Part shown: positions 27,661-35,096 of the stretch, piece by piece | Numbering within the stretch: position 1 is the stretch's first letter | Layout of the letters: the number at the start of each line of letters is the position of its first letter | Assembly: GCF_024979315.1 (NCBI RefSeq) | Contig: NZ_JANLCK010000001.1 | Coordinates: 186,001 to 250,000 of the forward strand | Direction of reading: 5' to 3' | Length of the DNA: 64,000 bases | Source: Herbiconiux oxytropis | GTDB taxonomy: Bacteria > Actinomycetota > Actinomycetes > Actinomycetales > Microbacteriaceae | The notes under the pieces: generated by a model | Database searches by the model: none | What the model was told of the DNA's origin: nothing | The model's input: the letters and a program-made list of their open reading frames with translations, nothing else | Translations under genes and position numbers: made by a program

Positions 27661-27695
27661 TGGGGAGTGACACATGGCGTCACAGTCGAATCCCC
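27661..27695. promoter_or_regulatory. Inverted repeat upstream of the nucleoside importer promoter
   Basis: GTGAC (27667-27671) and GTCAC (27679-27683) are separated by 7 bp and flanked by TGGGGA and TCCCC. The centre lies about 50 bp upstream of the TAGAAT box, where an activator or repressor could bind. It could equally be a weak terminator after the hydrolase gene. Confidence 0.35.
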
Positions 27696-27702
27696 GGTTC
27701 CG

Positions 27703-28542
27703 TCACCGCCCCTGCCCCATGAGCGCCAGCGCTGCCGCCACAACGATGCCCGGAGCGTCTCGGTGCACCGAGTGGCCGGCACCGACCACGGTCTGCACGG
27801 TGGCATCCGCTGTGGCAGCGGTGAGGGCGGCACCCTGCTGTGGCGAGAAGATGGCCCCGCACTCCGGGTCGGCCGCGAGCACGTGCACGCGGGGCGCCAG
27901 TGCGGCGAGGGACTGGTCGAGCTGCCAGCGCCCGGCCGCCGGCCCGCTGGTGGTGTTGTCGAGCACGGTGCGCTCCACGACGAACGGGCTGACGACACGC
28001 GCGGCCAGGACCTTCTGCACGGCGTCCTCGGCGTGCCAGCGCGGATGCCGGCGCAGGAGCTCGGCCGGATCGAGCTCCTCGAGGTCACCGAGGAGGTCGG
28101 CGACGAGGTCGTCGGCCTCCTCGTGGTCGACCGCGATGACGGGGTCGAGCAGGAGCAGCGTGCGGGCCCACCGCGGCGCCGCAGCGGCGGCCACCACCGA
28201 GACGGCGCCGCCCAGGGAGTGCCCGATCACGAGGTCCCAGGGGCGCTCGCCGCCGGTCGTCCCTGCGGCCATCTCGTCGGTCCCCGCTCCGGGACGCAGC
28301 CGCACGACGTCGGCCGCGTATCCGTCGAGCGAGTAGTCGGTCGTGCGCGGTGATGCGCCGTGACCGCGGAGGTCGGCCGCTGTGACGGCGCACCCCTGCT
28401 CGGCGAGCAGGCTCGCCACTCGCCACCAGGTGCCCGCAGCCGAGGGGATTCCGTGCAGGAGCAGCACCGCCGGTGCTTGGGAGGTGTGCTCACCCCACCG
28501 CAGGGTGGCGAGCTCGACGGCGAACGGCGCGGATCCACTCAT
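27703..28542 (-). CDS. Alpha/beta hydrolase
   Basis: 279 residues. VLLLHGIPSAAGTW (oxyanion), TAADLRGHGASPR, VIGHSLGGAVS (nucleophile Ser) and GAGHSVHRDAP (catalytic His) are complete. The enzyme probably acts in the cytosol on small esters or amides. ATG 28542 has GGAGG ten bases upstream. It sits between the cell-wall-binding genes and the importer, on the same strand, with an inverted repeat after it. Substrate unknown. Confidence 0.85.
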   Translation of the reverse strand: MSGSAPFAVELATLRWGEHTSQAPAVLLLHGIPSAAGTWWRVASLLAEQGCAVTAADLRGHGASPRTTDYSLDGYAADVVRLRPGAGTDEMAAGTTGGERPWDLVIGHSLGGAVSVVAAAAAPRWARTLLLLDPVIAVDHEEADDLVADLLGDLEELDPAELLRRHPRWHAEDAVQKVLAARVVSPFVVERTVLDNTTSGPAAGRWQLDQSLAALAPRVHVLAADPECGAIFSPQQGAALTAATADATVQTVVGAGHSVHRDAPGIVVAAALALMGQGR

Positions 28543-28587
28543 CCCGGAATCCTCCCACCACTGAGGTGGCTCCGCCCCTCCCCTCGG

Positions 28588-29601
28588 CTACTTGGAAACC
28601 CCGATGTACTGCTGAAGCTCGGTCAGCACCGGATCTCCGATGGTCGTCGGCCCGCCGAGGACGATGATGTGCTTCGGACGGAGCCGGCCGAGCTCGGCCG
28701 CCACGGTCCCGGGGATGGAGTCGGGACGGACGAGCACCACGGGGGCGTCGTTGACGATGGCCGCCGCCGATCCGGAGAGCGCATCGGGGAAGACGAGGCC
28801 CGAGGCGACGTAGACGGTCTCGATGTCGGTGCGGAAGCCGGCAGCGGTCGCAGCCGACACCTCGTAGCGGTCGGCACCGGACGTGCGGGTGACGGGTGCG
28901 ATCTCACCGAGCTGCCGCGCCACCTCCGGCGAGACCGTGCTCTCTCCGCCCATCAGCACGATCTTCCCCGGCTGCAGCCGCGACAGCTCCGCCAGCACCA
29001 CGGCGGGAATCGCGTCCTTGGCCGTCAGAAGCACGGGCGCGAGCAGCGATCCGGCAGCGGCCGATCCCGAGAGTGCATCGGGGAACACAGCACCCGAGGC
29101 GACGTAGACGACGGATCTCCCTGGTCGGAACACATCGCTCGAGAGCAGAGCCGAGACCTCGTACCGGTTCGCACCGTCGAGGCGGTCGACGATCAGCGAG
29201 TAGTTGCGAAGGTCGTGCAGTGTCTCGTCGTCGATGCTCGCTGGTCCGCCCGCCACCACGATGCGCGACGGCGCGAGCCTGATGAGTTCAGCGGCGACGG
29301 CGTCGGGGATGCCGGAGGACGGCACCAGCAGCACCGGCGCATTCTGGATTCCCGCTGCCGCCGATGCCGACAGCGCGTCGGCGAAGCCGACCCCCGAAGC
29401 GATGTAGGCCACGTCGACACCGGTCGCGAAGGTCTTCTCCGACACCAGCGCCGACACGGTGTAGCGGTCGGCCCCGCCGTAGCGCTCGACGGACGGAAAG
29501 GCCTGGGCGGCGGGTGCGAGCACAGTCTGAGCAGCCAGCACAGCGGCGGCGACGGCCACCACAGACATGAAGGAACGGGTACGGGATCGGGGTCGGGTCA
29601 T
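28588..29601 (-). CDS. Secreted cell-wall-binding repeat 2 protein
   Basis: 337 residues. The signal peptide spans about 1-36, ending in PAAQA. Three tandem cell-wall-binding repeat 2 units (about 95 residues each) follow, each starting with (S)GGADRYxVSA and containing VxYxASGxxFPDALSxSAAA, APVLLV, IP and a closing IVVxGGP motif. Such repeats anchor proteins to the wall of Gram-positives (as in clostridial S-layer proteins). No separate enzymatic domain remains, so the protein is all binding module. ATG 29601 has GAGGAG as ribosome site. Upstream lies the same palindrome as before the paralogue. Confidence 0.9.
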   Translation of the reverse strand: MTRPRSRTRSFMSVVAVAAAVLAAQTVLAPAAQAFPSVERYGGADRYTVSALVSEKTFATGVDVAYIASGVGFADALSASAAAGIQNAPVLLVPSSGIPDAVAAELIRLAPSRIVVAGGPASIDDETLHDLRNYSLIVDRLDGANRYEVSALLSSDVFRPGRSVVYVASGAVFPDALSGSAAAGSLLAPVLLTAKDAIPAVVLAELSRLQPGKIVLMGGESTVSPEVARQLGEIAPVTRTSGADRYEVSAATAAGFRTDIETVYVASGLVFPDALSGSAAAIVNDAPVVLVRPDSIPGTVAAELGRLRPKHIIVLGGPTTIGDPVLTELQQYIGVSK

Positions 29602-29667
29602 GAGAGGTTCTCCTCGTCGAGATGGAAGGGAACCTCCATTCACCCGCACCCGACCCCGCCTGAGTTA

Positions 29668-29684
29668 TGAGTACTTGCTACTCA
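29668..29684. promoter_or_regulatory. Palindrome TGAGTA-N5-TACTCA upstream of cell-wall gene 1
   Basis: The 17-bp element TGAGTAGCAAGTACTCA (minus strand) has perfect 6-bp arms and ends 66 bp before the start codon. A near copy precedes the second cell-wall gene at almost the same distance. Confidence 0.65.
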
Positions 29685-29705
29685 GTCGCGGCCGCGCCAG
29701 TTTTC

Positions 29706-30770
29706 TCACGAGGGAACGATGTACCCGGCCAGCTGCGCACGAACGGACTCCGAGACGGTGCGCTCACCGCCGAGCACGACGATCCGGGTGGGATTCAAGC
29801 GATCGAGTTCGGCACCCACCACACCGGGAACGGAGTCCACCGTGACGAGCAGCACCGGCCCATGCGCCTTGATCGCTGCCGCCGACCCGGAGAGTGCGTC
29901 AGGAAACACCGACCCGGACGCCACGAAGACGGTCGACGCACCGACGGGGAAGGCGCGGGCTGAGGTCGCTGCGGAGACGGCGTAGCGATCGGCCCCGCCG
30001 ATACGGGTGGTGTCGCGCACGATGCCCCTCAGCGTCGTGACGACGGATTCGGAGATCGTGTTCTCCCCGCCGAGGACGATCAGCTTCGACGGGGCCAGTC
30101 GAGCGATCTCGAGTCCGATCGCGCCCGGGATGCCGTCCTTCTGCACGAGCAGGACCGGGCCGCCCAGCTGTCCCGCGGCCGCGGAGCCCGACAGGGCATC
30201 CGGGAACACCTGGCCGGACGCGATGTATGCCACAGGGTTCTTCGGCCACAGTGTCTGCTGCGAGAGCCTCGCGGACACCTCATAGCGGGTGTCGCCGACC
30301 ACGCGCTGGACATCATCGGCGAACTCGCCCAGCGCCTTCTCGACGTCGCTGCTGACGGACACGGTACCGCCCACGACGACGATGACGTCGGGGTTCAGCT
30401 TCGTCAGCTGGGTGGCCACCAGGTCGGAGATGCCCGATCGCGACACCAGGAGCACCGGCGCCCTCTGGGCACCGGCCACAGCCGAGGCCGACAGGGCGTC
30501 GGCATACCCCTCGCCCGAGGCCACGAACACGAGGGGTGACGTGGTGAACTCGCTCGCCGCCACTCCGGCGGATACGGCATAGCGGTCTGCTCCCCCGATC
30601 CGCTGGACACCAGCTGCCGCGAACTCCTCGCTCTGAACGAACCCACTCGACGGCGGCTCAGGAGTTGTGGCGGCAACGGCGGCAGAGGGGACGACGAAGA
30701 GGGATAAGGCCACGGCGACGGTAGCTGTGGCTCCCATCGCTCGAAGCGGCGTTCGGGTACGGGTGGTCAT
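29706..30770 (-). CDS. Secreted cell-wall-binding repeat 2 protein
   Basis: 354 residues. A signal peptide of about 33 residues ends near AVAA. A short Pro/Ser linker and three cell-wall-binding repeat 2 units (IGGADRYAVSAG; VGDTRYEVSARL; IGGADRYAVSAA) follow. It is paralogous to the protein encoded 100 bp downstream and likewise consists only of wall-binding repeats. ATG 30770 has AAGGAG as ribosome site. It starts 71 bp after the rsmA stop with its own regulatory palindrome. Role unknown; wall structure, adhesion or scaffold for other proteins are possible. Confidence 0.9.
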   Translation of the reverse strand: MTTRTRTPLRAMGATATVAVALSLFVVPSAAVAATTPEPPSSGFVQSEEFAAAGVQRIGGADRYAVSAGVAASEFTTSPLVFVASGEGYADALSASAVAGAQRAPVLLVSRSGISDLVATQLTKLNPDVIVVVGGTVSVSSDVEKALGEFADDVQRVVGDTRYEVSARLSQQTLWPKNPVAYIASGQVFPDALSGSAAAGQLGGPVLLVQKDGIPGAIGLEIARLAPSKLIVLGGENTISESVVTTLRGIVRDTTRIGGADRYAVSAATSARAFPVGASTVFVASGSVFPDALSGSAAAIKAHGPVLLVTVDSVPGVVGAELDRLNPTRIVVLGGERTVSESVRAQLAGYIVPS

Positions 30771-30784
30771 GGGAGCTCCTTGCG

Positions 30785-30804
30785 TCTGGAAATGATCTTC
30801 CAGA
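30785..30804. promoter_or_regulatory. Hairpin TCTGGAA-N6-TTCCAGA in the leader of cell-wall gene 2
   Basis: A perfect 7-bp stem with a 6-base loop, 14 bp upstream of the start codon and just before the AAGGAG ribosome site. It could be an operator or an mRNA structure affecting translation or stability. Confidence 0.45.
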
Positions 30805-30831
30805 CTTGCGCTCGCATTCGATGGACCGTGA

Positions 30832-30848
30832 GGAGTAGTTCTTACTCA
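30832..30848. promoter_or_regulatory. Palindrome TGAGTA-N5-TACTC upstream of cell-wall gene 2
   Basis: TGAGTAAGAACTACTCC on the minus strand, one arm base different from the copy at 29668. It overlaps the rsmA stop codon and ends 61 bp before the start codon. Confidence 0.65.
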
Positions 30849-31711
30849 GCGAGCGCGAGGGACGCGCGCGCGATCGCGAGGAAGTCGTGCACCGTGAGCG
30901 ACTCGCCGCGGGCCGTGGGGGCGATGCCCGCCGCCTCGAGCACGGCGATGGCCGCCTGGGAGGAGCCGAAGAGCTCCGCGAGCGCCTGCCTCAGCATCTT
31001 GCGCCGCTGACCGAAGGCGGCGTCGACGATCTCGAACGTGCGCACCCGCAGCTCCTCGGTGTCGAGCCCCGTGCCCACGCGCTCGAATCCCACGAGCACC
31101 GAGTCGACGTTGGGCACCGGCCAGAACACCTGGCGCGACACCTGGCCCGCCGTCCGCCACTCGCCGTACCAGGCGGCCTTCACGCTCGGCGAGCCGTAGA
31201 CCTTCGAACCGGGCTCTGCGGCCAGCCGGTGGCCGACCTCCGCCTGCACCATGACGACCCCCGAGCGGATGCCCGGGAAGTGCTCGAGCAGGTGCAGCAG
31301 CACGGGCACCGACACGTTGTAGGGCAGGTTCGCCACGAGCCGCGAGGGCTCGTCCGGCAGCGAGCGGATGCGCAGCGCGTCCTCCCGGATGACCGTCAGC
31401 TTCGCTGCCGGTGCCAGCTGCGACACGGTGAGCGGCAACTGCTCCGCCAGCCGGTGGTCGATCTCCACCGCCACGACCGAGGCTCCGGCCTCGAGGAGGC
31501 CTAGCGTGAGCGAGCCGAGCCCAGGCCCCACCTCGACCACCACGTCTCCCGTCTCGACCTTGGCGACCCGCACGATCTTCCGCACCGTGTTGGCGTCGAT
31601 CACGAAGTTCTGGCCGAGCTTCTTCGTGGGCGTCAAGTCGAGCATGCCGGCGAGATCACGGATCTCGGCGGGACCGAGCAGCGAGACCCCGGACGACGCG
31701 GGGTCGCTCAC
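30842..31711 (-). CDS. rsmA: 16S rRNA dimethyladenosine transferase
   Basis: 289 residues (KsgA). It dimethylates two adjacent adenosines near the 3' end of 16S rRNA during 30S maturation. Motifs: KKLGQNFVIDANTVRKIV, EVGPGLGSLTLGLLEAG (SAM loop), and the catalytic NLPYNVSVPVL. GTG start overlaps the tatD stop (GTGA). In many actinobacteria ispE follows immediately; here the cell-wall genes do. Confidence 0.97.
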   Translation of the reverse strand: MSDPASSGVSLLGPAEIRDLAGMLDLTPTKKLGQNFVIDANTVRKIVRVAKVETGDVVVEVGPGLGSLTLGLLEAGASVVAVEIDHRLAEQLPLTVSQLAPAAKLTVIREDALRIRSLPDEPSRLVANLPYNVSVPVLLHLLEHFPGIRSGVVMVQAEVGHRLAAEPGSKVYGSPSVKAAWYGEWRTAGQVSRQVFWPVPNVDSVLVGFERVGTGLDTEELRVRTFEIVDAAFGQRRKMLRQALAELFGSSQAAIAVLEAAGIAPTARGESLTVHDFLAIARASLALAE

Positions 31712-32619
31712 GACGCCTGCACCGGCTCGTCGTCCCAGCGCCCGTAGACGAGCTCCGAGTTCGACGAGATCTGCGCCGCGAGCATCGACACGTCGGTGCC
31801 GAGGTGCGCGGCCATGGCCCGCAGCGTGTGCGGCACCAGGTACGGGGCGTTCGGCCGGCCCCGGAACGGCATCGGCGTGAGGTACGGCGCATCCGTCTCG
31901 ACCAGCAGCAGCGCCCGCGGCGCCACCTCGAGCGCCTCGCGCAGGTTGCCCGCGTTCTTGAAGGTCACGTTGCCCGCGAACGACATGTACCAGCCGTTCT
32001 CCGCGCAGATCGCCGCGAGCTCGGCGTCGCCGGAGAAGCAGTGGAACACCGTGCGCTCGGGAGCACCCACCCGCTGCAGCGTGGCGATGACCTCCGCGTG
32101 CGCATCCCGGTCGTGGATCTGCAGCGCGATGCCGTTCTCCTTGGCGATCTCGATGTGCGCCTCGAACGAGCGGTACTGCGCGGCGAGGCCGGCCTCGCCC
32201 GTGCGGTAGAAGTCGAGCCCGGTCTCGCCGACGGCCCGCACCCGCGGCCAGCTCGCGAGGTCGGCGATCTCGGCGAGCGCATCGTCGAGCCCGCCCGCCG
32301 CGTCGTATCCCGGCGCCTCGTTCGGGTGGATGGCGACGGCGGCCAGCATGCGCGGCTCCCGGGCGGCCTGCTCGGCCGACCAGCGCGAGGTCTCGAGGTC
32401 GGTGCCCACCTGCACCACTCCGCGCACACCGACGGCCGAGGCGCGGTCGAGCTGCTCGTGGTAGTCGATCGGATCGGCTCCGTGCGCGATCTCGAGGTGG
32501 GTGTGGTTGTCGTAGACGGGCACGACGAGCGCCTCGGGCAGCGGCGGGTAGGCCTGCTCGGTGCGGTCGGACGGCTCGCGCTCACGGAGGAACGCCGGCT
32601 GACCCTCGGAGAGCGTCAC
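31708..32619 (-). CDS. tatD: TatD-family metal-dependent hydrolase
   Basis: 303 residues. The TIM-barrel metallohydrolase has YDNHTHLE (metal-binding HxH), VGETGLDFYR, LQIHDRDAH, HCFSGD and ETDAPYLTPMPFRGR, all family hallmarks. TatD proteins are 3'-5' DNA/RNA exonucleases or related hydrolases. The N-terminal 30 residues precede the fold. GTG start overlaps the metG stop (GTGA). Confidence 0.94.
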   Translation of the reverse strand: MTLSEGQPAFLREREPSDRTEQAYPPLPEALVVPVYDNHTHLEIAHGADPIDYHEQLDRASAVGVRGVVQVGTDLETSRWSAEQAAREPRMLAAVAIHPNEAPGYDAAGGLDDALAEIADLASWPRVRAVGETGLDFYRTGEAGLAAQYRSFEAHIEIAKENGIALQIHDRDAHAEVIATLQRVGAPERTVFHCFSGDAELAAICAENGWYMSFAGNVTFKNAGNLREALEVAPRALLLVETDAPYLTPMPFRGRPNAPYLVPHTLRAMAAHLGTDVSMLAAQISSNSELVYGRWDDEPVQAS

Positions 32620-34184
32620 GCCGTGGCCTCCACCTCGATGCGCGGGAAGAGCGCCTCGAGGGGCTGCACGCGGTCACCGCCCGTCCACTCGAAAGCCGAG
32701 CGGATCGGCTGGTCGGTGACGACACCGTCTCCGGACAGCGCGGTCCAGAGCTTAGCCGAGGCCTCGGGCACGACGGGTGAGAGCAGCACGGCGAGCGTGC
32801 CGAGACCGCGGACGGCCGTGCCGAGCACGACGGCGAGGCGCTCGGCGTTCGCCGGATCCTTCGACAGCGCCCAGGGCTCCTGCACGGTGATGTAGCCGTT
32901 CAGCTCGTCGACGAGCTCCCAGATGCGCGCGATCGCCTCATGCACCGCGACGCGCTCGATGGCGGCGTCGGCGGCCTCGGTGACGCGGCGCTCGGTCTGC
33001 TGGATGGCGCGCTCCGCATCCGTCACCGCACTCTCGACGACGGCCGGGATCACGCCGTCGAAGTAGCGGGTGACCATGGCGACGACTCGCGAGGCGAGGT
33101 TGCCGAAGCCGTTGGCGAGCTCGGCCTGGTAGCGGGCCGCGAGGTCCTCCCAGGAGAACGAGCCGTCTTGGCCGAAGTTGATGGCGCGCATGAAGTAGTA
33201 GCGGAACGCGTCCGACCCGAAGGTGTCGGTGATCTGCTCGGGCGCGATGCCCGTGAGCTTCGACTTCGACATCTTCTCGCCGCCGACGAGCAGCCAGCCG
33301 TGGCCGAAGACCTGCTTGGGCACCTCGAGCCCCGCGGCCATGAGCATGGCGGGCCAGATGACGGCGTGAAAGCGCGCGATGTCCTTGCCCACGATGTGGG
33401 TGGCGGGCCAGAGGCGCTCGAACTTCTCCTCGTCCGAGCCGTAGCCCGCGGCCGTGGCGTAGTTGAGCAGGGCGTCGAACCAGACGTAGACCACGTGCGA
33501 CTCGTCCCACGGCACCTTGACGCCCCAGTCGAAGGTCTGCCGCGAGATCGACAGGTCGGTGAGCCCGCGCTGCACGAACGCGACGATCTCGTTGCGCACG
33601 CTCGCGGGCTGCACGAACTCGGGGCGCTCCTCGTAGAGGTCGAGAAGGCGCTGGGTGAAGTCGCTCATGCGGAAGAAGTAGTTGCGCTCCTTCAAGAGCT
33701 CCACCGGCTTGGAGTGGATGGCGCAGACCAGCTGCCCCTCGTGCTGCCCCGCGCCGTCGACGAGGTCGGAGAGCTGCTTGTACTCCTCGCAGCCCACGCA
33801 GTAATAGCCCTCGTACTCGCCGGTGTAGATGTAGCCGGCGTCGTAGAGGCGCTGCAGGAAGAGCTGCACGTTCTTCTCGTGCCGCTGCTCGGTGGTGCGG
33901 ATGAAGTCGTCGTTGGAGATGTCGATGGTCTCGAGAAGCGGCTGCCACGACTCGGCCACGAGCTTGTCGGCCCACTCCTGGGGGCTCACGCCGTTGGCGG
34001 TGGCGGTGCGCAGGATCTTCTGGCCGTGCTCATCGGTGCCGGTGAGGAACCACGTGTCGTCGCCCGCCTGGCGGTGCCAGCGCGCGAGCACGTCGGCGGC
34101 GACCTCGGTGTAGGCGTGCCCGATGTGGGGCACGTCGTTCACGTAGAAGATCGGCGTGGTGATGTAGAACGAGCCGTCGGACAT
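32616..34184 (-). CDS. metG: Methionyl-tRNA synthetase
   Basis: 522 residues. Class I synthetase with HIGH (PHIGHAYTEV) near residue 22, a zinc-knuckle region around YCVGCEEY and VCAIH, KMSKS (EKMSKSKLTGI) near residue 300, and a helical anticodon-binding domain to the end. No C-terminal dimerisation (EMAP-like) domain. The ATG at 34184 is preferred to the one at 34193 because a TAGGAT box ends seven bases before it. First gene of metG-tatD-rsmA, all overlapping by four bases. Confidence 0.97.
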   Translation of the reverse strand: MSDGSFYITTPIFYVNDVPHIGHAYTEVAADVLARWHRQAGDDTWFLTGTDEHGQKILRTATANGVSPQEWADKLVAESWQPLLETIDISNDDFIRTTEQRHEKNVQLFLQRLYDAGYIYTGEYEGYYCVGCEEYKQLSDLVDGAGQHEGQLVCAIHSKPVELLKERNYFFRMSDFTQRLLDLYEERPEFVQPASVRNEIVAFVQRGLTDLSISRQTFDWGVKVPWDESHVVYVWFDALLNYATAAGYGSDEEKFERLWPATHIVGKDIARFHAVIWPAMLMAAGLEVPKQVFGHGWLLVGGEKMSKSKLTGIAPEQITDTFGSDAFRYYFMRAINFGQDGSFSWEDLAARYQAELANGFGNLASRVVAMVTRYFDGVIPAVVESAVTDAERAIQQTERRVTEAADAAIERVAVHEAIARIWELVDELNGYITVQEPWALSKDPANAERLAVVLGTAVRGLGTLAVLLSPVVPEASAKLWTALSGDGVVTDQPIRSAFEWTGGDRVQPLEALFPRIEVEATA

Positions 34185-34191
34185 GGTGTCC

Positions 34192-34197
34192 ATCCTA
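34192..34197 (-). promoter_or_regulatory. -10 box TAGGAT of the metG operon
   Basis: It ends seven bases before ATG 34184 and overlaps the upstream ATG 34193, which would not be transcribed. This decides the metG start. Confidence 0.5.
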
Positions 34198-34236
34198 AAG
34201 GCCGGGGCCTCGCGCCGATGCCGTGTGACGGGGGCT

Positions 34237-35058
34237 CTACGGGCGGCGTGCGGCCAGGGCGCCCTCGTAGAGCGTGCGCTTGGAGAGGCCGGTGGCCTCC
34301 GCGATCGCCGCCGCCGCATCCTTCAGCCGGTAGCCGTCCGAGACGAGCTCGAGCACCTGGGCGATGCCCGTCTCGTCCGAGACCTCGAGGGCGGCGGCTC
34401 CCGCGACCACGATGCAGATCTCGCCCCGCACTCCCCCGGCGGCCCACTCCGCGAGCTCGGCGGCGGTGCCGCGCTTCGCCTCCTCGTAGAGCTTCGTGAG
34501 CTCCCGCACCACCACGACCCGGCGGTCGGCGCCGAGCTCGGCCGCGAGGTCGGCGAGCGACTCGGCGAGCCGGTTGGGCGACTCGAAGAACACCATCGTG
34601 CGCGGCTCCCGCGAAAGGGCCCGGTAGGCGGACGCGCGTTCACCGTGCTTCCGCGGCAGGAAGCCCTCGAAGGTGAAGCGGTCGGTCGGCAGTCCGGAGA
34701 GGGCGAGTGCGGTGACGACCGCCGAGGGCCCCGGGATGACCGTGACGTCGACCCCCGCCTCGATCGCGGTGGCGACGAGCTGGTAGCCCGGGTCCGAGAC
34801 CGTCGGCATGCCGGCATCCGAGAGCAGCACGAGGTCGCCCTCGCGCGCGATCTCGACGAGGGCGGCGGCGCGCTCGCGCTCGTTGTGCTCGTGCAGCGGC
34901 AGCAGTCGCGGTCGGTTCTCGACCCCCAGACCCCGGAGCAGCTTTGCGGTGACCCGGGTGTCCTCGGCGGCGACCACCGCGGCGGCCTCGAGCACCTCGA
35001 CGAGCCGCACCGACGCATCCTTGAGGTTTCCGATCGGGGTCGCCGCGAGGATGAGCAT
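34237..35058 (-). CDS. rsmI: 16S rRNA 2'-O-ribose methyltransferase RsmI
   Basis: 273 residues of the tetrapyrrole-methylase (SPOUT-unrelated) fold. It 2'-O-methylates C1402 of 16S rRNA. The motifs LAATPIGNLKDAS, EDTRVTAKLL, LLSDAGMPTVSDPGYQLV, IPGPSAVVTALALSGLPTDR and FEGFLPRK are all present. ATG 35058 begins the conserved LILAATPIGNL. It is divergent from the mannosyltransferase, 38 bp apart, and upstream of metG on the same strand. Confidence 0.96.
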   Translation of the reverse strand: MLILAATPIGNLKDASVRLVEVLEAAAVVAAEDTRVTAKLLRGLGVENRPRLLPLHEHNERERAAALVEIAREGDLVLLSDAGMPTVSDPGYQLVATAIEAGVDVTVIPGPSAVVTALALSGLPTDRFTFEGFLPRKHGERASAYRALSREPRTMVFFESPNRLAESLADLAAELGADRRVVVVRELTKLYEEAKRGTAAELAEWAAGGVRGEICIVVAGAAALEVSDETGIAQVLELVSDGYRLKDAAAAIAEATGLSKRTLYEGALAARRP

Positions 35059-35084
35059 GTCGCCCAGTCTCCCACCTCGCCCGT

Positions 35085-35090
35085 TAGCAT
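35085..35090 (+). promoter_or_regulatory. -10 box TAGCAT of the mannosyltransferase gene
   Basis: It ends six bases before the GTG at 35097, with no ribosome site between. Confidence 0.5.
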
Positions 35091-35096
35091 TGCCCG

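Noticed and set aside
27661-27695. CRP-type site (TGTGA-N6-TCACA)
   Set aside because: The spacing between TGTGA and TCAC does not fit the consensus; kept only as an unspecified inverted repeat.
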